From Desulfitobacterium_A nosdiversum (GTDB lineage: Bacteria; Bacillota; Desulfitobacteriia; Desulfitobacteriales; Desulfitobacteriaceae): 64,000 bases of DNA. The notes under the pieces are model-generated. The model had not been told where the DNA came from. It did not search any database and saw only the letters and a list, made by a program, of their open reading frames with translations. Shown here in pieces: positions 16,052 through 25,884 of this stretch. The position numbers were made by a program, and so were the translations under genes. The stretch's first letter is position 1. Each line of letters starts with the position of its first letter. The DNA lies in contig NZ_CP172056.1 of the NCBI RefSeq assembly GCF_049860565.1, positions 2,294,001 to 2,358,000 of the forward strand. Direction: 5' to 3'.

Positions 16052-16096
16052 AAAAACAGAGGTAATTATGTTAAACACAAATTGCCTCTGTTTTTT
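16052..16096. terminator. Bidirectional terminator
   Basis: AAAAACAGAGG pairs with CCTCTGTTTTTT, with A-rich and T-rich flanks. It separates the CBS-GGDEF gene from a possible small gene on minus. Confidence 0.75.
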
Positions 16097-16105
16097 GTTA
16101 TATAT

Positions 16106-16195
16106 TTACTTTATAAATTTTTTAGCTATTTTATTAATCTTTTTATTATCTTTTAATTCTTGTCTAATTCTTTTATACCAGTCGTATATTGTCAC
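16106..16195 (-). CDS. Possible small basic peptide (29 aa)
   Basis: GTG 16195 follows AAAAGGAGAG by 11 bases and opens 29 codons (MTIYDWYKRIRQ..., ending KKFIK) to TAA 16106. Eleven of the 29 residues are Lys or Arg. The good ribosome site and the terminator right after it argue for a real gene. Its family is unknown, and chance cannot be excluded. Confidence 0.35.
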   Translation of the reverse strand: MTIYDWYKRIRQELKDNKKINKIAKKFIK

Positions 16196-16270
16196 AGTAA
16201 AACACTCTCCTTTTAATTAAAGACGGCAAATTTTTTTTGCATATTAGTATTATGTGCTAAAAAATAACTA

Positions 16271-17541
16271 TTATTTCATGGTGATATTAACCGTTTTAAT
16301 TATAGATCTTTTTCTCAGTAAATAGATTCCCAATCCAATCAATAACCAAATTAGTCCAGTTAATAATCCTGTTTTTCCTACGGGTATTAGTAAGCTTACG
16401 CTGATGAGCAAAGCCAAGAGAGGGATAACGGGATAAAATGGAACTAAGAATTGGTTCTCCTGGTCTTTCTGAGTAATTCTTTTTCTTGAGAGGAAAAAGG
16501 CAATCATCGTAAAGATGAAGGTTAACAAGTATAAAAATCCTGTAGCTGTTACAGCGATGTTTATCGAGCTCACTAATGTAAAAGCGATTTGAATTCCGAC
16601 ACCAAGCGTAATCGCCCAAATCGGTGTTTTGAAGCGGGGATGGACAAATGCCATTGCCTTAGGTAACAGTCCATTTCGTCCCATATGGTAATAATGAAGG
16701 CGTTACAGGTAGCGGGTAAAGCCATTACAATGATCAAACTAATAAATGTTGGACCGAGGTCTCCCAAAAATTTTTGACTGGCTAAAGCTACAGGAACATC
16801 TGAGGTCCCTAACTCCTGCCAGGGCACGACGCCGATCGATACAAATAGAAGTCCTAAATAAAGAAGCAAGACGATCGTAATAGATGAAATGATAGCAAAA
16901 GGGATCGTTTTCCGAGGATCACGTATTTCCTCTCCAGAAGCAACGATAGCGTCCCATCCGACAATTGATAGAAATCCTACTAAAGTCGCTTGTAATATAC
17001 CGGAAAATCCGTTTGGAGAAAACGGCTGATAGTAGGCATAGTTCACATGCTTTATCCCTATGATAAAAAAGCCAATGAGCACAACGATCACCGTGCAGAC
17101 AATACCGACTTGAAGCTTACCACTGAACCGAATGCCTAAGATATTAAGAATACCTAAACCGAGGAGCAGTAGCACGGCACTGAGTACTGGGGGAGCTCCC
17201 GTAAGAACGTTCAAGTAATGACCAAATCCTTGAGAGACAAAACTACTGGCTGCCAACCAGGCTCCGAAGTAAGCCCAGCCAATTATTGTTCCGATTAAGG
17301 AGCCCATCGTTTCACATATATATTCATAAGAACCTCCCGCTCTGGGATATCTTGACGCTAATTCTGCATAACATAATCCCAATAGTATGGCTAATAGAGC
17401 GGCTAAGATAAAAGCAATTATCACGGCGGGTCCTGCTTTTCCTGCGGCAACCCCGCTGAGGACAAAAATACCGGCTCCAATCATCGCCCCGATTCCTAGA
17501 GACGTCGCTTCTTTCCAACCTAAGGTTCTATCTAACTTCAT
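16271..17541 (-). pseudogene. APC-family amino acid permease, frameshifted
   Basis: The N-terminal frame (ATG 17541) gives a typical cationic/neutral amino-acid permease start (LGWKEATSLGIGAMIGAGIF, YAELASRYPRAGGSYEYI, GWDAIVASGEEIRDPRKTIP) and reaches ATCNAFIIT near 16690, then leaves the family. The C-terminal frame resumes with MGRNGLLPKAMAFVHPRFKTP and four further membrane helices to 16271. Intact relatives have about seven residues (like TSRMIFA) between the two parts. A deletion of ~20 bases therefore explains the break. About nine helices precede the break and four follow it. Confidence 0.85.
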
Positions 17542-17585
17542 AACCCATCCTCTTTCGTAAGATTTTGCATAAATGAGAGTTTACT

Positions 17586-17996
17586 TTATCGTAAGAGGGG
17601 AAGGCTTCCTGTTAATTTATTAACGCTTTTTTTGTCTCCATAAATAGCAATACCAAGATACGCTAAATCAGTGTTTGTAAAAGAAGCGATTTTTTCGGTA
17701 TAGTCTTTGTAGTTTTTTGTGGTTTGGGCGGCATTCGAAAAATCGACCAGAAGTAAGTCAGGATAATTGGTACTTATGGTATCTCGAAGGTCTTTTATGG
17801 TTGATCCAGAACTTTTTAGTATGGGGATGGGGGTAGTAGTAATCCCTTTATGGAGTTGACCTCCTCCGTCGATGACATCGGGACCGATAATTCCCTCAAT
17901 CTTTTTTCCTAAAGTTAAGGCTAAGACTGCCGCTGTATTGGCGATTAGTCCTGTTGGTAATTCGCAATCAATGACCATCACACATTTGTTTTCCAT
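17586..17996 (-). CDS. DUF2000 family protein
   Basis: The 136-residue protein (CVMVIDCELPTGLIANTAAV, LGKKIEGIIGPDVIDG, HKGITTTPIPIL) matches the DUF2000 family, which has a peptidyl-tRNA-hydrolase-2-like fold and no firm function. It is divergent from the MocR regulator across 150 bases and sits upstream of the broken permease in the same direction. The two may once have formed a MocR-controlled transcription unit. Confidence 0.75.
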   Translation of the reverse strand: MENKCVMVIDCELPTGLIANTAAVLALTLGKKIEGIIGPDVIDGGGQLHKGITTTPIPILKSSGSTIKDLRDTISTNYPDLLLVDFSNAAQTTKNYKDYTEKIASFTNTDLAYLGIAIYGDKKSVNKLTGSLPLLR

Positions 17997-18071
17997 AAAT
18001 GTTTCCTCCTGATTGTGTACTTAGCATTTCTTGCAGCTATTGTAAAAACAATAGTTGCTTTGTTCCTATAA

Positions 18072-18130
18072 AGTACCATGCTAAAATGGTTTTTATAAGA
18101 ACCAATTAACTCTTGTTTTAAGAGTACCAA
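18072..18130 (+). promoter_or_regulatory. Candidate MocR direct repeats
   Basis: AGTACCA occurs at 18072-18078 and again at ~18123-18129, and AGAACCAATT lies between them at 18098-18107. MocR/PdxR proteins commonly bind direct repeats in the divergent spacer between their gene and the target. The repeats are imperfect. Confidence 0.4.
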
Positions 18131-18150
18131 TTTTGGAGGGGGAGAATACC

Positions 18151-19551
18151 TTGCTCTGGATTCCGATTGACCGAACACTGGACATTCCACTGAAGCGGCA
18201 AGTTTATGACTATATACGAAAACAAATCTTACATGGAGAGCTGGCAGCGGGTGAAAGGTTGTCTGCAACCCGTGAATTAGCTGTACAATTGGGGATATCC
18301 CGTAATGTGATTGTTGAGGCTTATGAGCAGTTGCTGGCTGAAGGATATATCGAAGGACAGCAGGGAGCGGGTACGTTTGTCGCTCCTGGAGCCTTTTTGG
18401 AGCAACTGCAGAGAGATGAAATAAAACAATCCTTCGACGTATCAAAAGGGAAGAAGAAAGAAAAAGATCTGATCGATTTTCGCTCAGGGATTCCGGCACT
18501 AGATATGTTTCCCAGAAGGAATTGGGGAAAATTAGCGAAGGAAGTATGTATAGAAGCTCCTAATTATATCTTTGGTTATGATCATCCCGAAGGGCGTACT
18601 GAATTGAGAAGGGTACTCTCCCATTATCTCAAACGAACAAGAGGGGTAGAATGCCATGAAGGTCAAATCGTGGTTAGCTCCGGAGCGACCCAAGCCTTTT
18701 CTTTGATTACGAAGTTACTCCTTACTCATGGCGATGAAGTCCTCATCGAAGATCCAATAACGCATGAAATTCAAACAATTTTTACATCAACCGGAGCAAA
18801 TCTTTGTCCAATACCTGTTGATGAACAAGGGATAAGAACAGACCTACTTTCAGGGGATAAAATACCAAGCTTTATTTTTGTTACACCATCACATCAGTTC
18901 CCGTTGGGGAGTATATTACCGATTCAACGTCGGATCCAGCTTATTCAGTATGCCAGAGCAACCCAGTGTTACATTGTTGAGGATGATTACGATAGTGAAT
19001 TTCGCTATGATGGGGAACCCATCAGTTCTTTGCAAGGCTTAGACCCGGAGAGAGTCATTTATGTTGGCACTTTCAGTAAAAACCTTTCCCCGGCCTTACG
19101 TTTAGGGTATTTAGTTCTCCCTCAGGCTCTTATTGAACAGTGCAGAAACCTTAAATGGTTTAATGACCTTCATACACCGTCGCTGGATCAAAGGATTCTG
19201 GCACGTTTTATTGAGGAAGGGCTTCTGGAACGTCATATTCGGAAGATGAGAAAAGTTTACATGAATAGACGGGAAATATTAAGAAAAGCTTTGGCCCGTG
19301 AATTCGGAGAGGCAGTTAAAATATCGGGGGATTCTACCGGTTTGCATCTCATTGCCGAATTTACTCAGGTGGAGTTTACACAGGATCTTTTAGAAAGACT
19401 CTTGCAGAACAATGTTAAGGTATACCCCGTTGAGCTTCATACGATTCAAAAGGATAGACACCGAAATAAAGTGATCCTGGGTTACGGGAATTTAAGGGAA
19501 GAGAAGATCGATGAAGGGGTTATGCGATTAAAGGCAGCTCTAGAATTTTAA
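18151..19551 (+). CDS. MocR/PdxR-type GntR regulator with aminotransferase domain
   Basis: I choose TTG 18151 because GGAGGGGGAG (18135-18144) ends six bases upstream. The 466-residue protein has a GntR winged helix (residues ~8-75: LKRQVYDYIRKQILHGEL, LSATRELAVQLGISRNVIVEAYEQLLAEGYI). A class I aminotransferase fold follows with VEDDYDSEFRYDG and the PLP-lysine segment TFSKNLSPALRLGYLV. Such proteins sense PLP or an amino-acid adduct. The divergent target is the DUF2000 gene. Confidence 0.9.
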   Translation: MLWIPIDRTLDIPLKRQVYDYIRKQILHGELAAGERLSATRELAVQLGISRNVIVEAYEQLLAEGYIEGQQGAGTFVAPGAFLEQLQRDEIKQSFDVSKGKKKEKDLIDFRSGIPALDMFPRRNWGKLAKEVCIEAPNYIFGYDHPEGRTELRRVLSHYLKRTRGVECHEGQIVVSSGATQAFSLITKLLLTHGDEVLIEDPITHEIQTIFTSTGANLCPIPVDEQGIRTDLLSGDKIPSFIFVTPSHQFPLGSILPIQRRIQLIQYARATQCYIVEDDYDSEFRYDGEPISSLQGLDPERVIYVGTFSKNLSPALRLGYLVLPQALIEQCRNLKWFNDLHTPSLDQRILARFIEEGLLERHIRKMRKVYMNRREILRKALAREFGEAVKISGDSTGLHLIAEFTQVEFTQDLLERLLQNNVKVYPVELHTIQKDRHRNKVILGYGNLREEKIDEGVMRLKAALEF

Positions 19552-19784
19552 AATAGATAACATCTTTACCTCTATGATCATAAATTATAAAATTTAGAAG
19601 TTATCCAAATTATGGATTACAAGAAGGATCGTGGTAATAATGGGAGAATATAATATTGGTATTTGAGGTGTTGGGTAAATAAAGTATAGTTTAGCATGAA
19701 GAAAAGAGCAGGCTAAGTTCTATTTGCTTTTACTGATTCCCACTGAATAATAAATTAGACTACATATCGAGGGAGATGTAAGAA

Positions 19785-20516
19785 ATGCTGGTGCTGCAAA
19801 ACCTTACTAAAAAGTTTGGAGATTTGACTGCAGTAAATAATATAAGCTTTAGAGTCCAAAAAGGAGAAATATTTGGGCTGCTTGGAGAGAATGGTGCTGG
19901 AAAGACCACAACTTTGAGAATGCTGGCAACTATACTGAAACCATCATCGGGGACCGCAAAAATTTGTGGCTTTGATATCAAAAATGAACCTGACAAGGTA
20001 AGAGGGCATATTGGAATTCTCTTCGGAGGCGAGATTGGTTTATATGATAGGTTAACGGCCGCAGAAAATATTAGGTATTTCGCAGAATTAAATGATATGA
20101 ACAAATCCGAGATAGATGAAAGGCTGGATTATTTGGCCAAAACCTTTCAGATGGAAGATTTTCTGAATAAGAAGGCGTCAAAGCTTTCTAAGGGAATGAA
20201 ACAAAAAGTGGCTTTTGCAAGGTCTATTGTTCATAATCCGGATATTATGCTATTTGATGAACCATCCTCAGGTCTTGATGTGAGCGCTCTAAGGGAAGTA
20301 CACAGGTTCATTCTAGATTGCAAAAAAGAGGGCAAGGTAATAGTCTTTTCCAGTCATACTATGAGTGAAGTTGAGAAGCTATGCGACAGGATCGGTATTA
20401 TTCATAAAGGTATCCTTGCAGCGGAAGGTACGGTTGGTGAACTAAAAGAGATACACAAAAAAGACAGCATTGAAGAAGTATTTGTTAAATTGGTAGGTGG
20501 AAAAAATGAAATTTAG
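19785..20516 (+). CDS. natA: ABC transporter ATP-binding protein, NatA type
   Basis: The 243-residue ATPase has Walker A GENGAGKTT, signature LSKGMKQKV, Walker B IMLFDEPSSGLD and the switch His in FSSHTMSEVEKLCDRI. Together with the ABC-2 permease that overlaps its end, it fits the NatAB sodium/drug-extrusion family. ATG 19785 follows GGGAGATG. Assignment to sodium export specifically is tentative. Confidence 0.85.
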   Translation: MLVLQNLTKKFGDLTAVNNISFRVQKGEIFGLLGENGAGKTTTLRMLATILKPSSGTAKICGFDIKNEPDKVRGHIGILFGGEIGLYDRLTAAENIRYFAELNDMNKSEIDERLDYLAKTFQMEDFLNKKASKLSKGMKQKVAFARSIVHNPDIMLFDEPSSGLDVSALREVHRFILDCKKEGKVIVFSSHTMSEVEKLCDRIGIIHKGILAAEGTVGELKEIHKKDSIEEVFVKLVGGKNEI

Positions 20517-21720
20517 GCATGTATGGATAGTATTTAGAAAAGAGGTAAAAGACCTAATACGTGATAAGAAAACTATAATTACTAGTCTCTTAGTCCCAAT
20601 GATATTAGTACCAACTCTAAACCTGTTGTTAGGCAATGGAGTTGAAAAGATGCAAAAAGACATATCAGAAAACGTAACTATTGCCCTTTCACAAAGTTCT
20701 CAGACCAGTGAGATCAAGAAACTAGTAGAGGATAAAATTATTATAAATAATCCTAATATTAAGCTGATCAATGTCGATGATCCGTTGGCAGCATTAAAGC
20801 AGAATAAAGTTAGATTAGTTCTGGATATTGAAAAGGATTATGCAGATAAACTAAAAGCCAATAAACCCTTTACAATTAATTTTTTATACGATAAATCAAA
20901 TGCCAAGTCAGCAGGAGCATTACCTATACTTAATAGTGCAATTATGAAATTCAATAGCGATATTGTGGGGCAAAGGCTTAGTGTTCTCGGGATTAATAAA
21001 AATATATTAGAACCAGCTAAAATTGAACAAACAAATGTTGCTGATGAGAAAAAATCGGGAAATCAGTTCTTAGCCACCATTCTTCCTCTTATGGTAGGAT
21101 TGCTTGTGGTTGTTGGAGGAATACCAGCGGCTACGGACCTGGTAGCTGGTGAAAAGGAAAGAAACACATTTGAACCTTTGCTTACGACCAAGGCAAATAG
21201 ACTTGCAATTGTACTCGGAAAGTACATGACTGTCACTTTATTTTCTTTTATTAGTATAATCGCAATTGCGATTGGATTTATGGCAGGTTATCTAATAAAC
21301 CCAAACATGCTCAGCATGGGAGGAAATGATCAGTTTGGAGGATTCCATCTTCCTTTAATGGCACTTATCTTGGTAATTCTTATTACAATTTTTATGGGAA
21401 TGACTTTTTCCGGAATTCAGATTGCATTGAGTACATATGCCAGGTCTTTTAAAGAGGCACAAACCTATCTTTCCTTACTCATATTTGTGGCGATGATACC
21501 CTCTTACGCAACGATGTATTTACAATCCACAGATATACAGAGTTATATGTTTGCCTTACCCATACTGAATACTATATCAGCTCTTAAAATGGTTTTGAGT
21601 GGGAATATAAATTATATGAATCTTCTTATTGCATTATCAACATCAATAATATATGTTTTGGCTTCGGTTTTCTTCGCGGTGTCATTATTTAATAAAGAGG
21701 AAGTTGTTTTTCGAAGTTAA
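20506..21720 (+). CDS. natB: ABC-2 type permease, NatB type
   Basis: ATG 20506 lies just after GGTGG, and the gene overlaps natA by 11 bases. The 404-residue protein has one N-terminal helix (TIITSLLVPMILVPTLNLLL) and a long extracytoplasmic domain. A cluster of five or six helices starts at ~residue 190 with TILPLMVGLLVVVGGIPAATDLVAGEKE, whose GEKERNTFEPLL is diagnostic of NatB/ABC-2. The partner ATPase is upstream. A terminator is found 140 bases downstream. Confidence 0.85.
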   Translation: MKFRHVWIVFRKEVKDLIRDKKTIITSLLVPMILVPTLNLLLGNGVEKMQKDISENVTIALSQSSQTSEIKKLVEDKIIINNPNIKLINVDDPLAALKQNKVRLVLDIEKDYADKLKANKPFTINFLYDKSNAKSAGALPILNSAIMKFNSDIVGQRLSVLGINKNILEPAKIEQTNVADEKKSGNQFLATILPLMVGLLVVVGGIPAATDLVAGEKERNTFEPLLTTKANRLAIVLGKYMTVTLFSFISIIAIAIGFMAGYLINPNMLSMGGNDQFGGFHLPLMALILVILITIFMGMTFSGIQIALSTYARSFKEAQTYLSLLIFVAMIPSYATMYLQSTDIQSYMFALPILNTISALKMVLSGNINYMNLLIALSTSIIYVLASVFFAVSLFNKEEVVFRS

Positions 21721-21858
21721 ACAAGTATTACAAATCATGTCAGAATGGAACCTCAAGATGCTTTCTTGGACTATTGGGACGATATCACCCCTAGACACTT
21801 AACCAATAAATTGTTAATCTATATGTAAGAACGCTGATGTACTATCAGCGAATGGCAA

Positions 21859-21896
21859 AGAAGCCATCTCTTTGGGAACAAAGAGTGGCTTTTTTC
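21859..21896 (+). terminator. Terminator
   Basis: AAGCCAtCTCTTT and AAAGAGTGGCTT form a strong stem followed by TTTTT. It closes the natAB unit. Confidence 0.85.
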
Positions 21897-21991
21897 TGCT
21901 TTTAAACCCAAAATAACCGCTTTTTTAAATTTAAAACAACAATATGGTATAATTATAACATGTGGGCATTTGTAATGAAGGTGGTTGTAAA

Positions 21992-23323
21992 TTGGGGAAA
22001 GTACTGGGATCACGTAAAATATGGATAGGTATTGGGTTGTTTTTATTAGGAGTTTTTATTCCCTATTGGATAAGACCTCAACTTATTGATTTGAATCAAC
22101 GACTTCAAACGTTGCTTTATCAAACGGATGGGAATGCAATAATGACCAATGCATTTCTTATTGTATCCGTTAATACCGTAATTACCATTCCGCAGTTTCT
22201 CAGTGTGGTTATGTTGGGAGATGGAATGGCGGAAGCCTATAATCGGCCTTCATTAAAAGGAATCGTTCCGCTGGTTGTTGTTCCTCTCGCTTATATTATT
22301 GTCAATAAGATAACACCCTTAAATTATAGTTTTGGGGCGACGGATATCTTTCTCTGGCTCACAATTGTGATCATGCAAAGATTAAGTCACCAGAAATTAA
22401 ATTTAGGTATGAAATTAATCGTTTTTTCTCAGCTTATCTTTGGAGTAACGTGGCTAAACCAGGTTCCTTTTTTGACGCGTTATGGTTTTGGCTTAGGATC
22501 CCTTTCGTATAAGGTAAAACAAGCGGCTATTCAAATGGGATTCGGTGGTGTTCTCGCGCTTTATGCTAATGTCTTATTCGTCATCTTTGTTTTCAATGCG
22601 ATAGTTCTCTGGGTATATTTAACGTTATATATCGAGAAATGGGCTATTTCACAGGACCTGCACCGGGCTCAACTTGAGGCCCAGCAATCCCGTTCCGGGC
22701 GAGAAGTTCTCCATCTCGTTCACGATTTAAAGACACCATTAGCCTCAATTGAAGGACTCGTTTCACTGATGGAGATACGATGGCCCGATCCTAAAATGCA
22801 GGAGTATTGTCAAGCAATCTATGATTCTATTCATGCGATGAGCAAAATGGTTTCGGAAATTTTGTTTGAGGATCGTAAAGATTGGTGTGAGCTTAAAGAT
22901 CTTATTGATTATGTAAGGGCAAGCCGGTTTAGCGGAACGAATTTAGCGGTTGATATTGAAATTCTCGGAGACCCTCAAGTATGTGTTTATATCAATAAAA
23001 TTAGGATGACTCGAGCTATTATCAATTTAATTGATAATGCCTTGGATGCCGTTGAGGAACAAGAAAGCGGGAAGGTCGTTTTACGTGCCAAAGTATTTTA
23101 TGATGAAGTAAAAATAGAAGTTGAAGATAACGGATGCGGTATTCAGACGGAGAAAATCAATAAAATATGGAAAATTGGTTATAGTACAAAGAAACATCCA
23201 GGAGCTGGCTTATCTTTTGTACGGCAGGTCGCGGAAGGACACGGAGGATACGTAAATATAAAAAGTACGGCAGGACAGGGGACAAGAGTCTGGATAACCT
23301 TGCCGTTGGGAGAGAAACAATGA
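21992..23323 (+). CDS. Membrane sensor histidine kinase
   Basis: TTG 21992 has AAGGTGG seven bases upstream. The earlier GTG 21962 lies almost on the predicted transcription start (TATAAT at about 21947), so I reject it. The 443-residue protein has about six N-terminal membrane helices (residues 8-210), then H-box LVHDLKTPLASIEGL, N-box INLIDNALDAV, G1 VEDNGCGI and G2 HPGAGLSFVRQVAEGHGG. Sensing is probably within the membrane. The gene overlaps its response regulator by four bases. Confidence 0.88.
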   Translation: MGKVLGSRKIWIGIGLFLLGVFIPYWIRPQLIDLNQRLQTLLYQTDGNAIMTNAFLIVSVNTVITIPQFLSVVMLGDGMAEAYNRPSLKGIVPLVVVPLAYIIVNKITPLNYSFGATDIFLWLTIVIMQRLSHQKLNLGMKLIVFSQLIFGVTWLNQVPFLTRYGFGLGSLSYKVKQAAIQMGFGGVLALYANVLFVIFVFNAIVLWVYLTLYIEKWAISQDLHRAQLEAQQSRSGREVLHLVHDLKTPLASIEGLVSLMEIRWPDPKMQEYCQAIYDSIHAMSKMVSEILFEDRKDWCELKDLIDYVRASRFSGTNLAVDIEILGDPQVCVYINKIRMTRAIINLIDNALDAVEEQESGKVVLRAKVFYDEVKIEVEDNGCGIQTEKINKIWKIGYSTKKHPGAGLSFVRQVAEGHGGYVNIKSTAGQGTRVWITLPLGEKQ

Positions 23324-23976
23324 AAATATTAATTATGGATGATGATCAGTCTTTACGTTATATGTTAAAAGAAATATTTACATTTATGGGTTGGAGCCCT
23401 ATAGCCTATCCGAATGGAAGAGAGGGACTTAAAGAGTTTCTCAATCATGGAGCGGATATTATATTAGTCGATTACCATATGCCCGAGATCGACGGCTTAG
23501 AAACCGTTCGGCTGATTCGGGAACATGATCTGCAAGTTCCTATTCTTGTGCTTACGGTTGACGAGAGACAAGAGATTGCCAATCGTTTTCTTGACGAGGG
23601 AGCTACAGATTTTGCCTTGAAGCCGGTTAAAGCGCCTGATTTAATTGCACGTGTTCAACTGCATAAGCGATTATTGGATATGACGAAAACGTATCAAGCA
23701 ACGCCTAAAATCCAATATGAGGCTTTTGTAACCAAGGGGATAAGTCAATCGACGCTCTCCTATATCGAACAATATCTAATCGATTCTGAGGAGCCTTCAA
23801 CGGTGGAGGTTATATCGCATGAATTAGGACTTGCTACGCCTACAGTTTATCGCTACCTGACTTATCTTTGCCAACAAGGCAAGGTACAGCCTATACCGAG
23901 TTATCAAAAAACAGGAAGACCGAAAAATCGATATCACTGGATTCAAAGTGAATCGTCTAAACTTCTTCGAGATTGA
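23320..23976 (+). CDS. Response regulator, CitB-like
   Basis: The 218-residue protein has a receiver (residues 1-120: MDDDQSLRYML, phospho-Asp in ILVDYHMPEIDG, ending ALKPVKAPDL) and a C-terminal helix-turn-helix (STVEVISHELGLATPTVYRYLTYL) as in CitB/DcuR regulators. It is coupled to the kinase gene. The next genes are oppABCDF, a plausible but unproven target. Confidence 0.85.
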   Translation: MKILIMDDDQSLRYMLKEIFTFMGWSPIAYPNGREGLKEFLNHGADIILVDYHMPEIDGLETVRLIREHDLQVPILVLTVDERQEIANRFLDEGATDFALKPVKAPDLIARVQLHKRLLDMTKTYQATPKIQYEAFVTKGISQSTLSYIEQYLIDSEEPSTVEVISHELGLATPTVYRYLTYLCQQGKVQPIPSYQKTGRPKNRYHWIQSESSKLLRD

Positions 23977-24018
23977 AATGATCCAAAATACTAAACTAAA
24001 TGACTTGAACAGATCTTT

Positions 24019-24054
24019 TAAATGAGTTCGATACACATCGAGCTCATTTTTTTT
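24019..24054 (+). terminator. Terminator after two-component operon
   Basis: AAATGAGtTCGAT and ATCGAGCTCATTT form a stem around a four-base loop, with an eight-base T run. This makes read-through from the regulator into oppA unlikely. Confidence 0.88.
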
Positions 24055-24187
24055 GGATGTTCTTGGTCTTATGGTAATTATTGTTAAATGATAAAAAAGA
24101 CTTTTTCTCATTTTTATTTCTTTAGTTTCTGCCCAGCCTGTGGTTATAATAAAAACAAAATTGTTGTAAAACAGGAGGAGGAAAATC

Positions 24188-25807
24188 ATGACTATTCCAA
24201 AACGGCTTCTAGCCGGTATAACAGCTACCTTAGTGCTGGGCACTACTTTACTTGCAGGATGTGGCAGCGCAGCCAGCACAGCAAATGCAAAACAAGTCTT
24301 AAAGATGACACTGCTTGCCGAACCACAGGCTTTGGATAGCTCAATTGCCAATGCTGCAGTTTCATTTAACATTTTAAGTCAGGTTGAAGAAGGTCTCTAT
24401 CGTCTGGACAAAGACGGAAAGCCGGTACCGGCTATGGCTGCTGGAATGCCGGAAATTACAAACGATGGAAAAACATATACGATTAAACTCCGGGATGGTG
24501 TCACCTGGTCGGATGGTTCACCCGTAACCGCTAAAGATTTCGTTTATGCCTGGAAACGTACTTTGGATCCTAATACCAAAGCAGACTATAATTTCATGGT
24601 GGCCTGGCTTAAAGGCGGAGAAGCCTACATGACAGGAAAAGGAAGCGCCGATCAGGTCGAAGTTAAAGCGATTGACGATAAAACACTGACCTTTACTTTG
24701 GAAAATCCAATTCCGTTTATGACAGCTCAACTTTCATTCCCCGTATTCTTCCCGGAAAAACAAGAATTTGTTGAAAAATATGGCGATAAGTATGCGGCTG
24801 ATGCAGACAAGATGATTTTTAACGGACCTTTTACGTTAAGCAAATGGGATCATGAGCAAAGCTTAACGCTCGTTAAAAATGATAAATACTGGGATAAGAG
24901 CAATGTAAAACTCAATGAAGTCGATGTTCAAATTGCTTCTGACAATAATACGTTAGCTAACTTGTACCAATCCGGGGCGATTGATGTTGCCCGGATCACA
25001 CGTGACCAAGTCGATCAATGGAAATCGAAGCCTGATTATACAGTTTCGCCTCAACTTTATATGACTTATGTTGAAATGAACGAAGATAATCCGGCTTTGA
25101 AAAACGAGAAAGTTCGTCAAGCTTTAGCAATGGCGATTGACCGAAGCAGCTTTGTTGATGTCGTCTTCCATGATGGAAGTAAGTCGCCTACCGGATTTGT
25201 CCCGTCCGGAACAATGGATGGAAACAACAAGGAGTTCCGTGCTGATGCAGGAGATGTTCTTCCTAAATATGACGCTGCCCAAGCAAAAACGCTGTTAGCT
25301 GAAGGGCTGAAAGAAGCTGGACTTACTGCATTCCCGAATTTAAAATTCACCGGTGATGATACTGAAGATGGTAAAAAGGCTTTGGAATTCATCCAAGGAC
25401 AATGGAAACAAAATCTGGGCATCGATGTTACGGTAGAAGCTATTCCTCACAAACTGAGAATTGACCGCGGACAAAAACATCAGTTCGATTTACTGTTATT
25501 TAACTGGGGTGCTGATTACAATGATGCAATGACCTTCTTGGATTGCTACGAATCAACTTCTCCCTTTAATGAAGGTAAATTTAATGATCCAGAATATGAC
25601 CAATTGATCCAAAAAGCAAAAGCTGAATCTGACGGCGCAAAACGTGCTCAATATCTTGTGGATGCAGAAAAGATTTTAGTCAGCAAAATGCCGACCGCTC
25701 CCGTAAACTTCCGCGCCTACTCCTATTTGGTTAAACCCAATGCAAAAAATATTCTATTCTTCCCTTATGGATCTGAGTGGGATCTTAAAGGTGCATATAT
25801 GCAGTAA
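24188..25807 (+). CDS. oppA: Oligopeptide-binding lipoprotein OppA
   Basis: The 539-residue protein has a lipoprotein signal (LVLGTTLLAGC, Cys ~25) and the SBP_bac_5 fold. Segments are LAEPQALDSSIANAAVSF, VEEGLYRLDKDGKPVPAMA, YTIKLRDGVTWSDGSPVTAKDF and VRQALAMAIDRSSFVDVV. It is tethered outside the membrane and delivers peptides to OppBC. AGGAGGAGG precedes ATG 24188. The full transporter follows in order. Confidence 0.93.
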   Translation: MTIPKRLLAGITATLVLGTTLLAGCGSAASTANAKQVLKMTLLAEPQALDSSIANAAVSFNILSQVEEGLYRLDKDGKPVPAMAAGMPEITNDGKTYTIKLRDGVTWSDGSPVTAKDFVYAWKRTLDPNTKADYNFMVAWLKGGEAYMTGKGSADQVEVKAIDDKTLTFTLENPIPFMTAQLSFPVFFPEKQEFVEKYGDKYAADADKMIFNGPFTLSKWDHEQSLTLVKNDKYWDKSNVKLNEVDVQIASDNNTLANLYQSGAIDVARITRDQVDQWKSKPDYTVSPQLYMTYVEMNEDNPALKNEKVRQALAMAIDRSSFVDVVFHDGSKSPTGFVPSGTMDGNNKEFRADAGDVLPKYDAAQAKTLLAEGLKEAGLTAFPNLKFTGDDTEDGKKALEFIQGQWKQNLGIDVTVEAIPHKLRIDRGQKHQFDLLLFNWGADYNDAMTFLDCYESTSPFNEGKFNDPEYDQLIQKAKAESDGAKRAQYLVDAEKILVSKMPTAPVNFRAYSYLVKPNAKNILFFPYGSEWDLKGAYMQ

Positions 25808-25840
25808 TTGATCACGCAGAATCTGGAATAGGAAAGATAG

Positions 25841-25862
25841 AGGGGTTCCGTTCGGAACCCCT
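25841..25862 (+). other. oppA-oppB intercistronic hairpin
   Basis: AGGGGTTCCG-TT-CGGAACCCCT is a perfect 10-bp stem between oppA and oppB. A weak T-rich stretch follows. It probably stabilises oppA mRNA or partly terminates, so that more binding protein is made than permease. Confidence 0.75.
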
Positions 25863-25884
25863 TCCTTTAATTTATGGAGGTGCA

